Source: Ailanthus altissimus | Lineage: Eukaryota > Streptophyta > Magnoliopsida > Sapindales > Simaroubaceae | Direction: 5' to 3' | DNA length: 64,000 nt | Assembly: GCA_946807835.1 (NCBI GenBank) | Contig: OX327684.1 | Span: forward strand, 14,532,501 to 14,596,500 | Shown: in pieces, positions 1-12,900 of the stretch | Position numbering within the stretch: the stretch's first letter is position 1 | Layout of the letters: each line of letters opens with the position of its first letter | The notes under the pieces: model-generated | Database searches by the model: none | What the model saw: only the letters and a program-made list of their open reading frames with translations | Told to the model about the DNA's origin: nothing | Program-made: the position numbers and the translations under genes

Positions 1-450
1 AGCCTACATACCAGACCAGAAGTTTGGCTGGATGTAAAACCTTCAGGCTGTTCCATGACTATTTCCTTCTCGAGGTATCCATTCAGGAACATCGTCTTTA
101 TATCAATCTGCCAAATTTCAAAGTCATAGTATGCAGCAAGTGCCCACAAAATCCTAATTGACTTAAGCATCGCAACTGGTGCCAAAGTCTCCTCATAATC
201 GATCCTAGATTGCTGAGAATAACCTTTTGCCACCAGTCGAGCCTTAAAGGTTTCTACCTTTCCATCAGGCCCTCGCTTTCGTTTGTAAATCCATTTACAA
301 CCGATAGGAACAATTCCTTCGGGAAGGAGAACTAAGTCCCATACTTGATTCTGATGCATAGAGTCAATTTCAGATTCCACGGCTTCTTGCCATTTACCCG
401 AGTCGATGTCTAACATCGCCTCCCTGTAAGTCAAAGTATCATTTTCTTCT
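1..450 (-). pseudogene. copia-1 reverse transcriptase (N-terminal part)
   Basis: The minus strand translates without a break into the start of a copia reverse transcriptase (RVT_2 type). Recognisable pieces are WQEAVESEIDSM, then CKWIYKRKRGPDG, KARLVAKGYSQ, and FEIWQIDIKTMFLNG, which corresponds to the usual D-V-K-T-A-F-L-N-G block holding the first catalytic aspartate. The YVDDM box is beyond the window edge. The part seen is open, but the rest of the element is frameshifted, so it is called a pseudogene fragment. Confidence 0.88.
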
Positions 451-451
451 A

Positions 452-1612
452 TCAAGAAAACCCAGGTGCACCTTCAAGCATCTGACCATACCTAAAAGGT
501 GGTCTGGATATCCTTTCAGACCTACGTGAAGGGTGTGTTAAAGGTACACTACTCTCTTGAATTTGAGGATCCATCTGTAGCTCATTAGGTTCCTGATTCA
601 CTTCATCAAGTACAATCATTCTACAATCCCCACGATCCTCTAGAAACTTTTTCTCAAGGAAAGTGGCATTCCGAGCAACGAACACATTTCGTTCCTCTCG
701 ATCATAGAATTGGTATCCCATTGAATTCTTGGGATACTCAATGAACCTATACTTGTACCCCCCGAGTGTAAGTTTATCCTATTGCTTAACTCTTACGTGA
801 GCAGGACAACCCCAAATCTTAAGATACTTAAGACTCGATTTCCTACCCTTCATCATCTCACGTGGAGGGTGGGGACAGCTTTGGATGGAACTTTATTCAA
901 GATATGAGCAGTAGTGTCGAGAGCATGACCCTACAGGTATTCTGAAAGATTGGTAAAGCTCATCATCGATCGGACCATATCTAATAAAGTTTGATTCCTC
1001 CTCTCCGAAACACCATTGTGTTGTGGAGTACCTGAAGGACTATATTGAGCGAGAATCCCATTTTTTTTAAATAGTCCGAAAAATCACTGCCCATGTACTC
1101 ACTGCCTCGATCTGATCGAAGACACTTAATGTACATGCCGGTTTGTTTCTCTACTTTAAGTCTGAATTCTTTGAACTTTTCAACAGAAACACGTAACCAT
1201 ATCGTGACCAATCATCGATAAAGATTATAAAGTATCTAAATCCACCTATTACAGTGTGATTCATTAGACCACATACATTACTATGTATCAGTTCCAATAA
1301 ATCGACGGCACAATGTCCAACACCAGTAAATGGAGATTTGGTTATCTTCCATTGAATACAAGATTCACAAACTGGATAAGACTCTATGGTCAAATCAGGT
1401 ATCTGATCATCCTTAACCAGACGGGATAGGCGTCTCACGCCTATATGACCTAATCTTATATGCCATATTTTGGTTTCATTCAAAGTTTTCAATCTTGCAC
1501 GTTTGTTACTAGAACTAGCTTGAACATTCATGACATTTCTCACTGTATCCAATACATAATACCCATTCCCTAACTGACACTCAGCTAACAAAACATCATG
1601 TATATCATACAA
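452..1612 (-). pseudogene. copia-1 gag-pre-integrase, integrase and linker
   Basis: From 1612 down, the minus strand encodes the GAG-pre-integrase/zinc region (WHIRLGHIGVRRLSRLV followed by CESCIQWK, an HHCC-type finger) and the start of the integrase core (FIIFIDDWSRYGYVF, first catalytic D). A frameshift near 1200 continues into KCLRSDRGSEYMG (second catalytic D), followed by a degenerate copy of the conserved G-T-P-Q-H-N-G-V block. The stretch 452-721 (YDREERNVFVARNATFLE, then RRSERISRPPFRYG) is the usual linker between integrase and RT. At least two frameshifts separate these pieces. Confidence 0.88.
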
Positions 1613-1916
1613 TACAAAGAACGATTTCGTATTTTTACATGATAACCTTCACTGTCAAGCATTGTCTGATAATATTGGGTACATAATAGCAATTATACAA
1701 AATAATTGTTCTATTACAAGGGAGAAGCAAATCAAAATGTCCAACAGCTTAGACATGCAGGAACTCTCCATTTCCCCGCCCTAAGCATCACTTCTCCTGG
1801 CATCAGCATCCTAACTTCCTTCAGTCCCTGCAACACATTGCAGATGTGAGAAGAGCATACGGTAGCTAATACCAAGCTAGTACAAGCATCAAATGCTAAA
1901 TAGCCAAGTACATACC

Positions 1917-2752
1917 TCAGGGAGTCTTCTTCAGGGTGGCAAGGTACCTTGGGAAGTTGCGCTTCCAGTGCCCGTCCTCACCGCAAAAGAAACACTTTCC
2001 TTTGGCTTTCTTCTCTTGAGGTTTGGATATCTGCTGCCTCTGAGAAGTTATGCGGAGTAGCTTCTTCACTATCTTCTTCTTCCCTTTGGACTTCCCAGAA
2101 GCCCTTTGGGTAGAAGATGAGGCACCTTGGACCAAGAGGGCCGAGCTCCCTTTGTGCATATCCTCCTCTGCTATCTTCAATAAATTATGAAGCTCAGCAT
2201 ATGTAGGGGTCAAAGCTTGCATATTGAAATTTATAACAAACTGAGTAAATAATCCTGGCAGCAATTGGAGAATTAAACTATTCCCCAAGATATTATTAAG
2301 AGAAATGTCCATAGTCTCTAATTTTTAATGTACCCAATCATCTTGAGTACGTGGGGACTAACAGGACTGCCCTCACTGAGTCTAGCCTGAAAGAGTGCTT
2401 TGGCGACCCTATACATCTCGACCTGAGGTCAATCGCCAAAGAGCTCTTTAAAGTGCAGCATAATACTATAAGCACTGTCTATACGAACATGCTCCTGCTG
2501 CAACTCTATAGACATCGAGGCGAGGATGTATGATTTAACTCTTAAATCGTCATCAATCCATTTCTGATATGTCTTTTTTTCTTCGGGGGAGGCATTATCA
2601 GAAACACCTTGGGGCATCCTCTGATCTATAACATATCCTAGCCTCTCAGAATCTAGAACAATTCTAAGATTCATGAGCCAATCTGAGTAATTCTCGGCGC
2701 CTTTAAGCTTGTGTGCATCCAGTATGCACACCAAAGAATTTGTAGAGGCCAT
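1917..2752 (-). pseudogene. copia-1 gag remnant with degenerate zinc knuckle
   Basis: The minus strand from an ATG at 2752 reads a copia gag (UBN2/retrotran_gag type): LDAHKLKGAENYSDWLMNL and GYVIDQRMPQG, up to FKELFGD. A frameshift around 2320-2430 separates this from the C-terminal half (1917-2312), which ends in a basic stretch and a CCHC knuckle CFFCGEDGHWKRNF. The last cysteine of the knuckle is replaced by phenylalanine. Gag would coat RNA in virus-like particles; this copy cannot do so. It is closely similar to the gag of copia-2 (28396-29220). Confidence 0.88.
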
Positions 2753-2969
2753 CAGATCAAATCTAGCATAAACAAAATAAATTGGAGATGTCAGCAGAAT
2801 TTGTTAAATCGCTAATATAACGTTTTAAATCATGGGTATAACAATTATATATTTTTTAATTTAAAATGTCATCCCACTGCTTTACAAAATTCCGATAATC
2901 TTTCAAATGAGAATACGATAATTTAAACTCATTTAAACTATACAGTGGAAAGTATGTCCCATTGAAATT

Positions 2970-3195
2970 TACTCAAGCATCACACTGTAATAATATTGGC
3001 CTTTATAAACCCGACAGGTAGACAACATTTGTCAATTGCATCTTATGCAACCCTTACTTCTTGATCCTGAATACACCTTATCCTCACGCTATAGTAATAA
3101 TGGATAAGTGTATTCCAGATTAACTTATTAATTATCAAATATATGTTACTGATATTACCCTCACGCTGTAGTAATATTGAGAAAAGGCCGACGTG
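2970..3195 (-). repeat. Repeated leader motif of copia-1
   Basis: On the minus strand the motif AATATTACTACAGCGTGAGG occurs here in three related forms (around 3162-3190, 3075-3105 and 2975-3000), spaced about 90 bp apart, between the PBS and gag. The same motif, with the spelling ATTACTAAAGTGTGAGG, recurs in the leader of copia-2 near 26500, 26595, 28050 and 28150. Its conservation in a non-coding leader suggests a role in RNA packaging or translation, but that is inference. Confidence 0.6.
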
Positions 3196-3483
3196 GCTCG
3201 TCTAACACCGTATTGACAAGACGGATCAAAATATAATATTATCTCATAATATTATATAATTTAATCTAATTAAGAGAGATTTTTGTAGGTTTAATAAATC
3301 CCAATCTTATTAGTAGGTAATTCTCAATTAATAAATATTTGTATATCAACATAATTAACCTACACCAGTCGGGTTTTCATTGTGAATCTTAATATAGAAA
3401 ATTGATCCCAGTTTATAACGCAAACCGATAACTCTTATCACTGCATCTCATAAACCCTACACATGCAAAATTAATTTTGAAGC

Positions 3484-3930
3484 ACTGTTCAAAAATGCTG
3501 TAGCACATGAACAGTACACAATTACTGTTCATGAGCTACTATTCAAATAAACAGTTCTAGCACTGCGGCAAAGACAACTAGCGCTGCAGCGCTGGGAGGT
3601 CGAACCCTTATTGCTGCGACGCCATAGTAGACCGTTGCAGTGCTGGGAGGTCACACCCTCAGCACCGCGGCGTCCTCACATCAACGCTGGGAGGTCGAAA
3701 CCCCCAGCGCTACAGTGTCCTCACATCAGCGCTGGGAGGTCGAAACCCCCAACGCTGCAGCGCTGGCCCATTAGCGCGGGAGCGTAAAATTCTAGAACCT
3801 TCAGCTCTCCAACGCGGGCCAACCAGCACTCTAGCGATGAGAGAAAAATTTCTAGCGCTGCGATGTTGGGTGTCGAACCCCGAGTGCTGTAGCACTAGCC
3901 CCATGGCGCGGCAGCGCCCAGTGTACCCCT
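3484..3930. repeat. Compound AACAGT plus GC-rich tandem module in copia-1 leader
   Basis: Positions 3484-3558 hold inverted AACAGT/ACTGTT motifs and GCTGTAGCAC. Positions 3559-3930 hold about four imperfect ~45 bp units, each carrying AGCGCTGGGAGGTCGAA, then CCCCCAGCGCT and, in two of them, a short GTCCTCACATC spacer. Each unit can fold through GCTGGG/CCCAGC. The block is far more GC-rich and CpG-rich than its surroundings. Short ORFs read through it are by-products of the repeats. It lies in the transcribed leader, between PBS and gag. Similar modules occur in the Athila-like LTRs of this window. Confidence 0.85.
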
Positions 3931-4020
3931 TTTGGCATACCTGTTTCAACTCTTGAAATGCGCCATTTACACTGGGTCTTTTCATTCCGTCCACTTAAAA
4001 AACACCCAAATAACACAACC

Positions 4021-4033
4021 GGCTTTGATACCA
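4021..4033 (-). other. Primer binding site of copia-1 (initiator tRNA-Met type)
   Basis: The minus strand reads TGGTATCAAAGCC, one mismatch from the standard plant initiator-Met PBS TGGTATCAGAGCC. It lies about 16 nt inside the inferred end of the 5' LTR and fixes the orientation of the element. Confidence 0.85.
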
Positions 4034-4049
4034 CAATTTAAAGAGAATC

Positions 4050-6106
4050 TACTATGTCTAGGTGTATGCATGTGGTAATGTGTTAATTAAAAATACGCAT
4101 CTAATACATATTTTAACGCAACGAAATTTAAAACATACAATTAACACACTTATCATATATTAATCAAATTAATTTATAAAATGATTAAATTGAAAAATTA
4201 TCAATACATGTAACATTTTACATGTTTAATTTCAGAGTCCGCCTGGAGGTGTATTCGTTCTCAATTCTAATTATAAATTTTGATAGGCTTGATAATCTAG
4301 AACAACAACTCCTATTCCCAATATAAGAGTAACTCTTAATTCAAATGGCTAGTTCACAAACTTGCTCTTATCTCTCTCATAGTGAAGGAAAGAATGAAAT
4401 ATAAGCAACAATTGCTTCTCCTCATTGTTGAGCAGGAAACGAAAATGGTTAAAGAAAAGAAAAATAACCTTTTATTTCCTTTTTCTTTATTTTCTTTTGT
4501 TTTCAATTGAAATTCCTTTTGCAATTCCCTCTCCCATTTCCGTTTCAATTCACACATATAAATATCTTAAGAATTAAAATATTATTATCAAAATAAAAAA
4601 TAAATAAAGCATGCATTATTAGCAACAAATAAATAATAAACAAAGAAAACATAATATTAAATATATATAATGCATGACAACTATCATGCATTATATATAA
4701 TATTATTATAAATAAAATATTATATAATAATATATTTTATTAGAGATATTTAATTATTTAATATTTAAATAATTAAAATATGAAATAACCATTTTACCCC
4801 TCATAAATAGTTACCAAATATACTCTTTAGCGGGTCCTACAAAACTCCACATTTAGGTAAACTAATCGATGACTTACAATGCGTCACATGTTATTTTACA
4901 AATAGTGAATAACAATTATTAACTAATTGTTATATTTAACGCTTAAATACACACATGCACGCATTTTTGTAGTTATGTTGGATATTACTGAATTAAACAA
5001 TTTAATCTAGTACTCTGCCCGAATGCACAACGAGTACACTCTATATTAGAGACTCCATAAGTCTATGACTCATGTCCTACGCACATGTCACGAATATACA
5101 AAACGACGCGTTGAATTATAAAAGTTGAGGTTATAAAACATACGTATAGTCATTCCATCATATATATCTTGGATGTGCCGGAACATAGATCCGCATCGTC
5201 AAATTCCCATATGCTCATCCATAACATATCTCTAAATGGTATCTCAATTGAACAATATGAGCAAAACTCTTTGCCATATTGTTTAACCCATGGAAACACC
5301 TTTCCGGGTTAATTGCTTACGGCCATAAGACTTTTCTGAGATACTATCTTGGAGCATCTAGATATATCACTCCCTATGAGAGCTGATGGATCCAATATCT
5401 GCACGCACCGGACTCCATAAGCATCGGACCATACCTAGCGTCACCCATCGGTCAAACCATAAAAAGGCTCTGACATGCGTTGAACCAAAGCATGGTGGAT
5501 CATTCACAAGCCCACCGTGGTGCTCAGGTCAGAGGACCACGTATACTACTCAACTCGAGAGGACTTTCCATTGACGGCAACATAGGATGTCTATTGGGGT
5601 CCTTGTGAATCAGTTCAGTACTCAATCCTAACTGAATACCTGTATGCCTATACAATCTCTAAGATCCTAGTCAGCTAGGAACAACCAACTGTACCCTACA
5701 GATATAGATATACACTGATCTATATAAATTATAAGATCTACTAACAGACCTGCGTTAGTAGAAATAGGTCGGGAACTATGTATTTGAGAACATGCTTGCA
5801 TAATGACATATCCTAACAACCTATTGCAACTCTTGCAACCTATTGCAACTCTTGCAACTATATCATTATTAGCATATTCTGTGGTCTTTGTCCCGTTACA
5901 GACAATGCTCCAACTCTTGGAATATTTGCTAACTCTTAGCACCAGTCTAAACACCTATAGACCGTATCCGAACTCCTTCAGATAAAACAAAGTCCGTAGC
6001 GTAACAAGCATTAAACCATATAATTAAAAGATAATTGGCGATATAACAAAGTATACTCTATATAGATATCAAATATTCATACAAAACTAGAATGACACGT
6101 AGGCAC
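4050..6106 (-). repeat. 5' LTR of copia-1 (LTR-A)
   Basis: On the minus strand this segment aligns with the other LTRs of the family (6107-8504, 9988-14506, 21999-25830, 52354-56218, 53516-55694). It begins near GTGCCTACGTGTCATTC, contains the shared blocks GAGTTGAGTAGTATACGTGG and AAGTCTTATGGCC, and ends near CATGCATACACC. The first ~10 nt of the LTR are missing where it abuts LTR-B. An AT-rich zone (about 4560-4790) contains a long hairpin. Confidence 0.85.
4667..4702. repeat. AT-rich perfect hairpin in LTR-A
   Basis: ATATATAATGCATGA and TCATGCATTATATAT face each other around a 6-nt loop. A hairpin of different sequence occupies the matching AT-rich zone of LTR-F (about 55002-55040). Confidence 0.75.
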
Positions 6107-8504
6107 TGTTGAGATTTGTGCTTACGTGCCATCCCTTTTGTGTATAAATATTTGCTTTATGTTTATACAATTATGATTTCAATATATCACTAATTATTTT
6201 ATATACAAATATAGTAATATGCTTGTAACGTTTAGACATTGAATTATATGAAAGAGTTCAGATCTGATCTAAAGGAGTTTAGATCAGAACTAAGAGTTAG
6301 TAACGCTAAAAGATATAAATGCTAAAAGTTATCACTGATAAGAGTTATCAAGTTATAAGAGTTAGCGAAATCTAAAGAGTTAGAGCCTTGTCTGAAATGG
6401 GACAAAGACTTAAGAATATATTAGTAATGACGTAGTTGCAATGAGTTGTAAATGGTGCTAGGAAATGTTGTTATGCAAATATGTTCTTAAACTTAATGTT
6501 CCTAATCTATCTTCACTAATACGGGTCTGTTAGTGAAGACCTTAATATATATAGATCAGTGTATGTCTATATCTGGATAGTCCAGATGGTTAGTCTTAAC
6601 AGACTATGAGTTTAGTGGAAACTCGTATAGAGATACAAGTATTCAGTAAGGACTGAATATTGAACAGACTCACAAAGATCTCCAATAGACATCCCATAAA
6701 GCCGTCAATAGAGGATCTTTTGAGTTGAGTAGTATTCGTGGTCCTTAGACCTGAGTGCCACGGTGGACTTGTGAGTGATCCACCATACTTTAGTTCCACA
6801 CATGTCAGATACTTTTCATGGTCTGATCGCTGGGTGTCGCTAGGTTTGGTCCGATGCTCATGGAGTCCGGTGTGTATAGATATGGGATCCATCAACTCAA
6901 TTGGGTGAGTAAAATATCCTGAAACTCCAAAATTGTATTTTAGAAAGTCTTATGGCCATAAGCAGACATATCCGAGAATTAATTTTATCCTCGGGAAAAT
7001 AATATCGTAAAAGTGTTTACGGATATTATTTATTGAAATATAAATCTAGAGATAAGTTTATGGTTGAACACATGGAGAGTTGACGGTGTTGATCTATATC
7101 TCCACTCTTCTAGGATATTTATGATAGAAGGATTATACGAATATGTTATAACCTCAACTTGTATGGTCTAATGCGCCGTTTTGTAATATCTGTAACATGT
7201 GTATGGGACATTGTTCACGGACGTGTGAAATAGTTTCTTATGACAAATCGGGCATGGACCTAGAGAGTCTCACAATATGAAGTGTACTCGTTGTGCACTG
7301 GGGCAGCGAATTGGATTGAACAATTAATCCAACAATTTCCAGTAAAGTGAAAAATATTTCAAGGTTCCTTTTATTATTCACTTGTCAATAATTGAATGTA
7401 AAATACATTATTAGTTTACAAGAATTGTTACCAATAAGAAATTGACAAGTGGCACAATGTTGCTCCATAAATGATTTACCATGTATTTACTTATTTACCT
7501 TACTTAGTAAATACATATAAGGTAAACTTAAATATTCAAAATAGTTTTGAATTATTAATATTTTATATATTAATAAAATTTTCATTATTAATTGGAATAA
7601 GTGACAAACACCATTTAGTAATGGAGTAAGCACTTGTTATTAATAATAAGCAATGTTGGCCACTTAAAATTTTTTAAATGGTGCATTTGTGAAGTGGTGT
7701 GACCACTCAATATTGATTAAATTTTTTTAAATGGTGCATTTGTGAAGTGGTGTGACCACTCAATATTGATTAATAGCCATTTATGCTCTAGCAGTTGATT
7801 CATACTGATGAATTAATTTGTTGAGTGAAAAATATGATTGATTAATATTTGTAATGAAAAACATGGCAAAGTGGTGGTGGAGCACTAAGAGAAGTAATCA
7901 TTTTGTACATTAAACTAAATTTGAAAGAGTTCAATTTTTGTCTAAGAGAATAGCAAGTTTCGGCAATTGAGAGAAGAGTGAATTGAGAGCATTTTCCTAA
8001 GTGTTTTCAAAGGGTTGAAAGAGTTGGCTAAGGTTAACAATTATTTATGACAAAAGGTTGTAAGGAACAATACACAAAACACTTAATTCTTCTCATCTCT
8101 TGCTAATAATAAATTATAAGGACAAATTGTTTTAAGTGTTAAAACAATCTTTACTGGAAATTCAAGGCTGCCATTTTAGCTTTACAATCCCACCGAAATT
8201 AGTTGTGAACTAGAATTGTGTAAGGGAACACTTCAAGGTGAGCTCAACAAATTGAAGATTGAAGATGTTGAAGAATTGTAAAGCTACCTTCAAAACTGGG
8301 TAGGTTATTTATTTACAATTCATTTTATATCATGCATGAAAATATATATATATATATATATGAGATATATATGAGCTTGAATGATCATACATATGATTAT
8401 ATGCTTGAGTTTGTTACATAGTGTATAACATGTATGAATACTTCCGCCTGCGTATTTAATTTTTAAAATTTTACGTATCTATACACATCACACACCATAT
8501 CCAA
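6107..8504 (+). repeat. Solo or truncated copia LTR (LTR-B)
   Basis: It starts TGTTGAGATTTGTGCTTACG and follows the family consensus in the plus direction: GATCTGAAGGAGTT-like blocks, a GAGTTGAGTAGTATTCG block near 6721, and AAGTCTTATGGCCATAAGC near 6946. It ends near CACACACCATATCCAA at about 8504. No PBS follows, so it is either a solo LTR or truncated. It abuts LTR-A head-to-head at 6106/6107. It contains a 53 bp tandem duplication and a (TA)n run at 8342-8360. No flanking duplication was found. Confidence 0.82.
7669..7774 (+). repeat. 53 bp tandem duplication in LTR-B
   Basis: Two near-identical copies of a 53 bp unit that includes TGGTGCATTTGTGAAGTGG and TGACCACTCAATATTGATTA lie side by side. 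The other LTRs of the family lack the duplication, so it arose after insertion or in this lineage. Confidence 0.9.
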
Positions 8505-9055
8505 TGGGCACAACCCGAACAAAAATAAGTTACACTAAAAAAAGACACTCAGAAACAAGTTCTATAAAAGGAGAGGTGATATTACAACTAGATAATTATG
8601 GGGATAACACTTGAATATAACTATTGATGGTACTACAACCAGATGATTGTCAGGACAATACGTAAGTATAACTATTGAGACATGCCTGGAAATAAAGTCT
8701 CTCGTTACAACTATTGATAGTATTACAACTAAATGATTGTCGATACAATGCATGAGTAGAATTACTGAAGCATATAAGCCCATTAAGAGGGTGACAAATA
8801 TGCTAAGACAAGCTCAGTAACAAGTCCCACAAAAAGAAGAACAATATTAAGATGCACAAAAATAAATCTTTTTAAAGATGAGGTAGATCTTATATCAAAA
8901 AAGAATTTATTTCACTTTCTAATATTCAAGGACTTTAACCCCAACTATAAAATAGGTGAAGTTTACGACTTACCACTTGAACTAATCATTTCATGTGCCA
9001 TTATTCTTATAAGACTAAATGCAAGAGTAGGACTGGGCATTGTCAGATTCAATTC
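8505..9055. other. Unassigned spacer with a degenerate ~3-copy repeat
   Basis: No gene is seen. Between about 8580 and 8765 a loosely repeated unit occurs three times, each with TACAACTA/CCAGATGATTGT-like text followed by ACAATACGTAAGTATAACTA-like text. The flanks are AT-rich and resemble nothing I recognise. Confidence 0.5.
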
Positions 9056-9427
9056 ATAGTGTCACAAGTTAGGCACTTGTTATTGACATAAAAGACTAGC
9101 TTGTTATGTAATATTACATAACTGCCCATATATACCTAAGATCCACCCAATTTTTATTTGGTGTGAGATGTGACATTCTCACCCACCTAATTACATGATG
9201 CACTTGTTACATCTAGCCTAAATTCAAGGCTATCCTGTCCCGTATTGCTCATATCTACTACTCTTGAAAGACTCACATCTCATATAGTAATCTCCATTGG
9301 AGCTTAAGACACAACATTTTATGGCTCATTTGACCCGTATTGCCCATCCCTACTACTTACGTAGCAATCTCTTTTAGGAAAATTTTAGTACCCATATGAA
9401 AATAAGAATATGGGTGCTTTAATATCA

Positions 9428-9545
9428 CTTGTCATGGCCTGAGCGCTTACCTTTGACCTAAAATACTAGTCTGCTAGGTAATACTGCTTACCCACCCATA
9501 TATACCCAAGATCCACCTAATTTTCATTTGATATGCGATGTGACA
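9428..9545 (-). repeat. Best-preserved TRIM LTR
   Basis: This 118 bp copy runs on the minus strand from TGTCACATCGCATATC to CATGACAAG. It is bordered on one side by a purine tract (AAATGGGAAAGAA) and on the other by the PBS-like TGATATTAAAGC. It serves as the reference copy for the five other LTRs in the array. Confidence 0.8.
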
Positions 9546-9987
9546 TTCTTTCCCATTTAATCACATAATGCTTTCGTTATAATTTGACCCAAACTTAGGG
9601 GCCAACGTGATCCGTATTGCCTATGCCTATTACTCATAGGGGACTTACTACCAATATAAGAATCTCTATTATGGCTCAAGCCACAAGAATTTTAGTGCCT
9701 ATTTAATCGGTAATGTCCATCCCCTCTACTCTTAGGGGACTACTAGTGGTATGATAATCTCTATTGAGACAATTTTGGTGGCACAAATGCAAATGAGAAT
9801 TTAAGTCTGCTCTAATACCACTTGTCATGCCCTGGTTGCTTGTGATTGACCTAAAAGACTAACCTATTAGGTAATATTGTATATACATCTATATATGCCA
9901 AAAGTTCACCCAATTTCTATCCAGTATGGAACATGACGTTCTCCCTCACCCAATATGCCTTTGTCATAATATGACCCATATTGCTTA

Positions 9988-12900
9988 TGTTAGGGTTGGT
10001 GCTTACGTGCCATCTCTGAATGTATATATACTTGTGCATTTATACAAGTGTACATTCTCATTATGTCGCTAATACCCATTTATATAGTATTATGCAATGT
10101 AATGTTACAAACATTGTAGATCTGAAGGAGTTCGGATCAGATTTAAAAGAGTTTAGATAAAGGCTCATAGTTAGCTACGCTGAGAGATATAAATGCTAGA
10201 TGTTAGCACAGCTAAGTGTTAGCTGGTTATAATACTCAGTAGATCCAAGAGTTGGAGCCTTATCTGTAATAGGACATAGACCTGGGAATATACTAGTAAC
10301 TGTATAGTTGCAATCGGTGCCAGGAAATGCTAGTTGCGCAAGTATGTTCTCGAATAATTGTCCCTAATTTATTTCTACCGATGCCGGTCTGACGGTGGAT
10401 ACCTTTATATATAGATCAGCATATGTTGTACCTATAGGCTATAGATGGTTGTTCTTAGTCGACTGTGAGCTTGGAGTTCATATTGGCAAATAAGTATCTA
10501 GTTAAGACTGGATATGGGACAAACTCATGAGGGCCTCCGATAGACACCCAATTTAAGCCGTCAACAGAGGGTCCTCTCGAGTTGAGTAGTATATGTGGTC
10601 TTTTAACCTGAGTGCCACAGTGGGCTTGTAAGTGATCCACCATACTTTGGCTCCACGCATGTCACAGACCTTTTATGGTGTGACCGCTGGGTGTCGCTGA
10701 GTATAGTTTGATGCTTATGGAGTCCGGTGTGTACAGATGTGGGATCTGACATCTCCCATATGGAGTTAGATATCCAGATGCTTCGAGGTTGTATCTGAGA
10801 AAGTCTTATGGCTAAAAGCAATCATCCCGGAAAAGAGTTCCGCCAGTGGCGAACAATATGGCAAAAGAGTTTACGCATATTGTTAAGTGAGATACGAGTC
10901 TAGAGATAAGACATGGATGAGCACTAAGAAATTTGACGGTGATAATCTATATGTCACGTCCTAGACCTGAAAGATCTGAAACATGACATAACTTACACTC
11001 ATTCAATAATGTGCACTCATAATTAATATTGTATAAAATTTTAAACTTGAATTCAACATAGGAATCATTATCTAATTGCTAGTAAGTTTAATACAAAATT
11101 AACCCATGACCATACTTGGTGAAACATAAACCAAATACAACCACACCTAATAAAATAACACATAAATATTTATTCAATAGGGACAAATCAAATATCTTAA
11201 ACTATGTGTCCACAAATGAAACACTTAGCAACCTAGGGAACCCAAGGGACAGTAGAAGCCTTGCCAAATCTGCTAAGCACACATGTGCCTTATTTACCTG
11301 AAATCATCAAAAACTATAATAAGTACGAAACTTAGTAAGCATACTAGTTTTTCATATATCAAAATACAAATACATATATGTACACAATGCATGTGTATGA
11401 TATGATGTGATAAATCAAAATCATAATCTTATCAAATCATATGTCAGGTAAGCGCTTACACATTCTTTCAAAACATATAATAGGAATACCATCACTCAAC
11501 TACTACTTAGTAGGACTTCCATATCACATATCACATAATGAGCCAAATGTCACTAGTAGGTGACATACCGTATGAGAGGAATAGTACAAGTGAGGTTTTA
11601 AATTACACATATATAATGCTCATACCTAAAGGTAAAAGCCAAACCCTCACCCTGATCATCGGTGAGTCCTCTCACATGCACCAATACGCCACCACACGAA
11701 TGTGATGACTCATTCTTCCTTTAGGTACCAATAGGATCTTTCCTACATACAGAACACATAACATATACCAATCCCAAAGGAAAGGCCACACATAAATCCT
11801 CCACAAATCACATAAAATGTCTACTAAGTCAATAGTGAGTTCAAGCATCCTCAAAACACAAAACGTATCTCATGAACATTTTCCACTTCAAAAGCTTTGT
11901 TTGTTAAACACATTTTATTTTGAAAGCTCACTTTTATAAACATATGTATATCCATGCTCAATGTCAATGTTCACATTCATAAACATATGTGTTTCGCATT
12001 TCATATCAAATATATTTTGGTATAACATAAACATATTTCTAAGCACATTTACAAAATCATATATAGACAATTACTATGCTTATTGTGTTTTCAGTAAAAG
12101 TCTAGTATACTTACCTCTTAGCACTTTTGGCTATAAGGCTTAATTCTCCTTAACCTATCAATGGAGGTTAATCCTTTTATAATCCTCAACATTCACACAA
12201 AACAATTTAAATAGCTTACAAAAGTACACATATTGCACTTATCACATCGAATTGGTCTAATTACTTTGTTTCTCAAAACTTGTCATTTTGACCACTTACA
12301 CTTAACAAAATTTTCTTATACATCAAATGATGTCCAATTACTCTAAAATCAGAATATAACTTTCTTAACTCATATATCCTCCTTATGTATGAATATTATA
12401 TCATAATTCTTACACAATCCATTTCATAAACACCATCAAATACAAACTATTATTCTGGCGGGATCAAGATATTTACTGAATAGTATTCAGTCTCCTAATT
12501 TTATAAAATCATGTACTAAATAACAAATTATAAAAATATCACAAAATTACTCTTGACACATATTTCAATTTATGATAAATATTTCACTTCCAAATCCCTA
12601 CCAAAAGTATTTTTAAACTATTTTATTCCATAGCTTTAAAAATTTGTAAATTAAATACTGCAATGAGCTGATACGCTTTAGAAAATCATACCAATTTAAC
12701 CATATTGATCTAAATTCTCAAATTTGAATATATCATATTAGACATATAAATTTATCATATTTTATAAATTCATAATTTTTGAAGATTATTCAGCAGATCA
12801 AAAATTATTTGTCACTATATCATACTGTTAACACAGGAAATTTTCAAAATTTCAGGGTTATTTTCGTAAATTTACTATAAATTCAATTTCTAGAATTTTC

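Larger units (their letters stand above)
1..6106 (-). mobile_element. Ty1/copia LTR retrotransposon 'copia-1' (5' part)
   Basis: Reading the minus strand from high to low coordinates gives a 5' LTR (about 6106-4050), an initiator-Met-type primer binding site (about 4033-4021), a 1.25 kb leader, a gag remnant, gag-pre-integrase and integrase, and the beginning of reverse transcriptase, cut by the window edge. Gag before integrase before RT is diagnostic of Ty1/copia. Coding parts are in several frames with stops, so the copy is dead. No protease DSG/DTG motif is visible between the zinc knuckle and the integrase (1613-1916). The RNase H and 3' LTR would lie left of position 1. It belongs to the same family as copia-2 (21999-31178): gag, leader motifs and LTR ends match. 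Confidence 0.92.

Noticed and set aside
3710..4034. Two minus-strand open frames in the GC-rich copia-1 leader
   Set aside because: GC-rich tandem repeats suppress stop codons; the peptides mirror the repeat and overlap the PBS.
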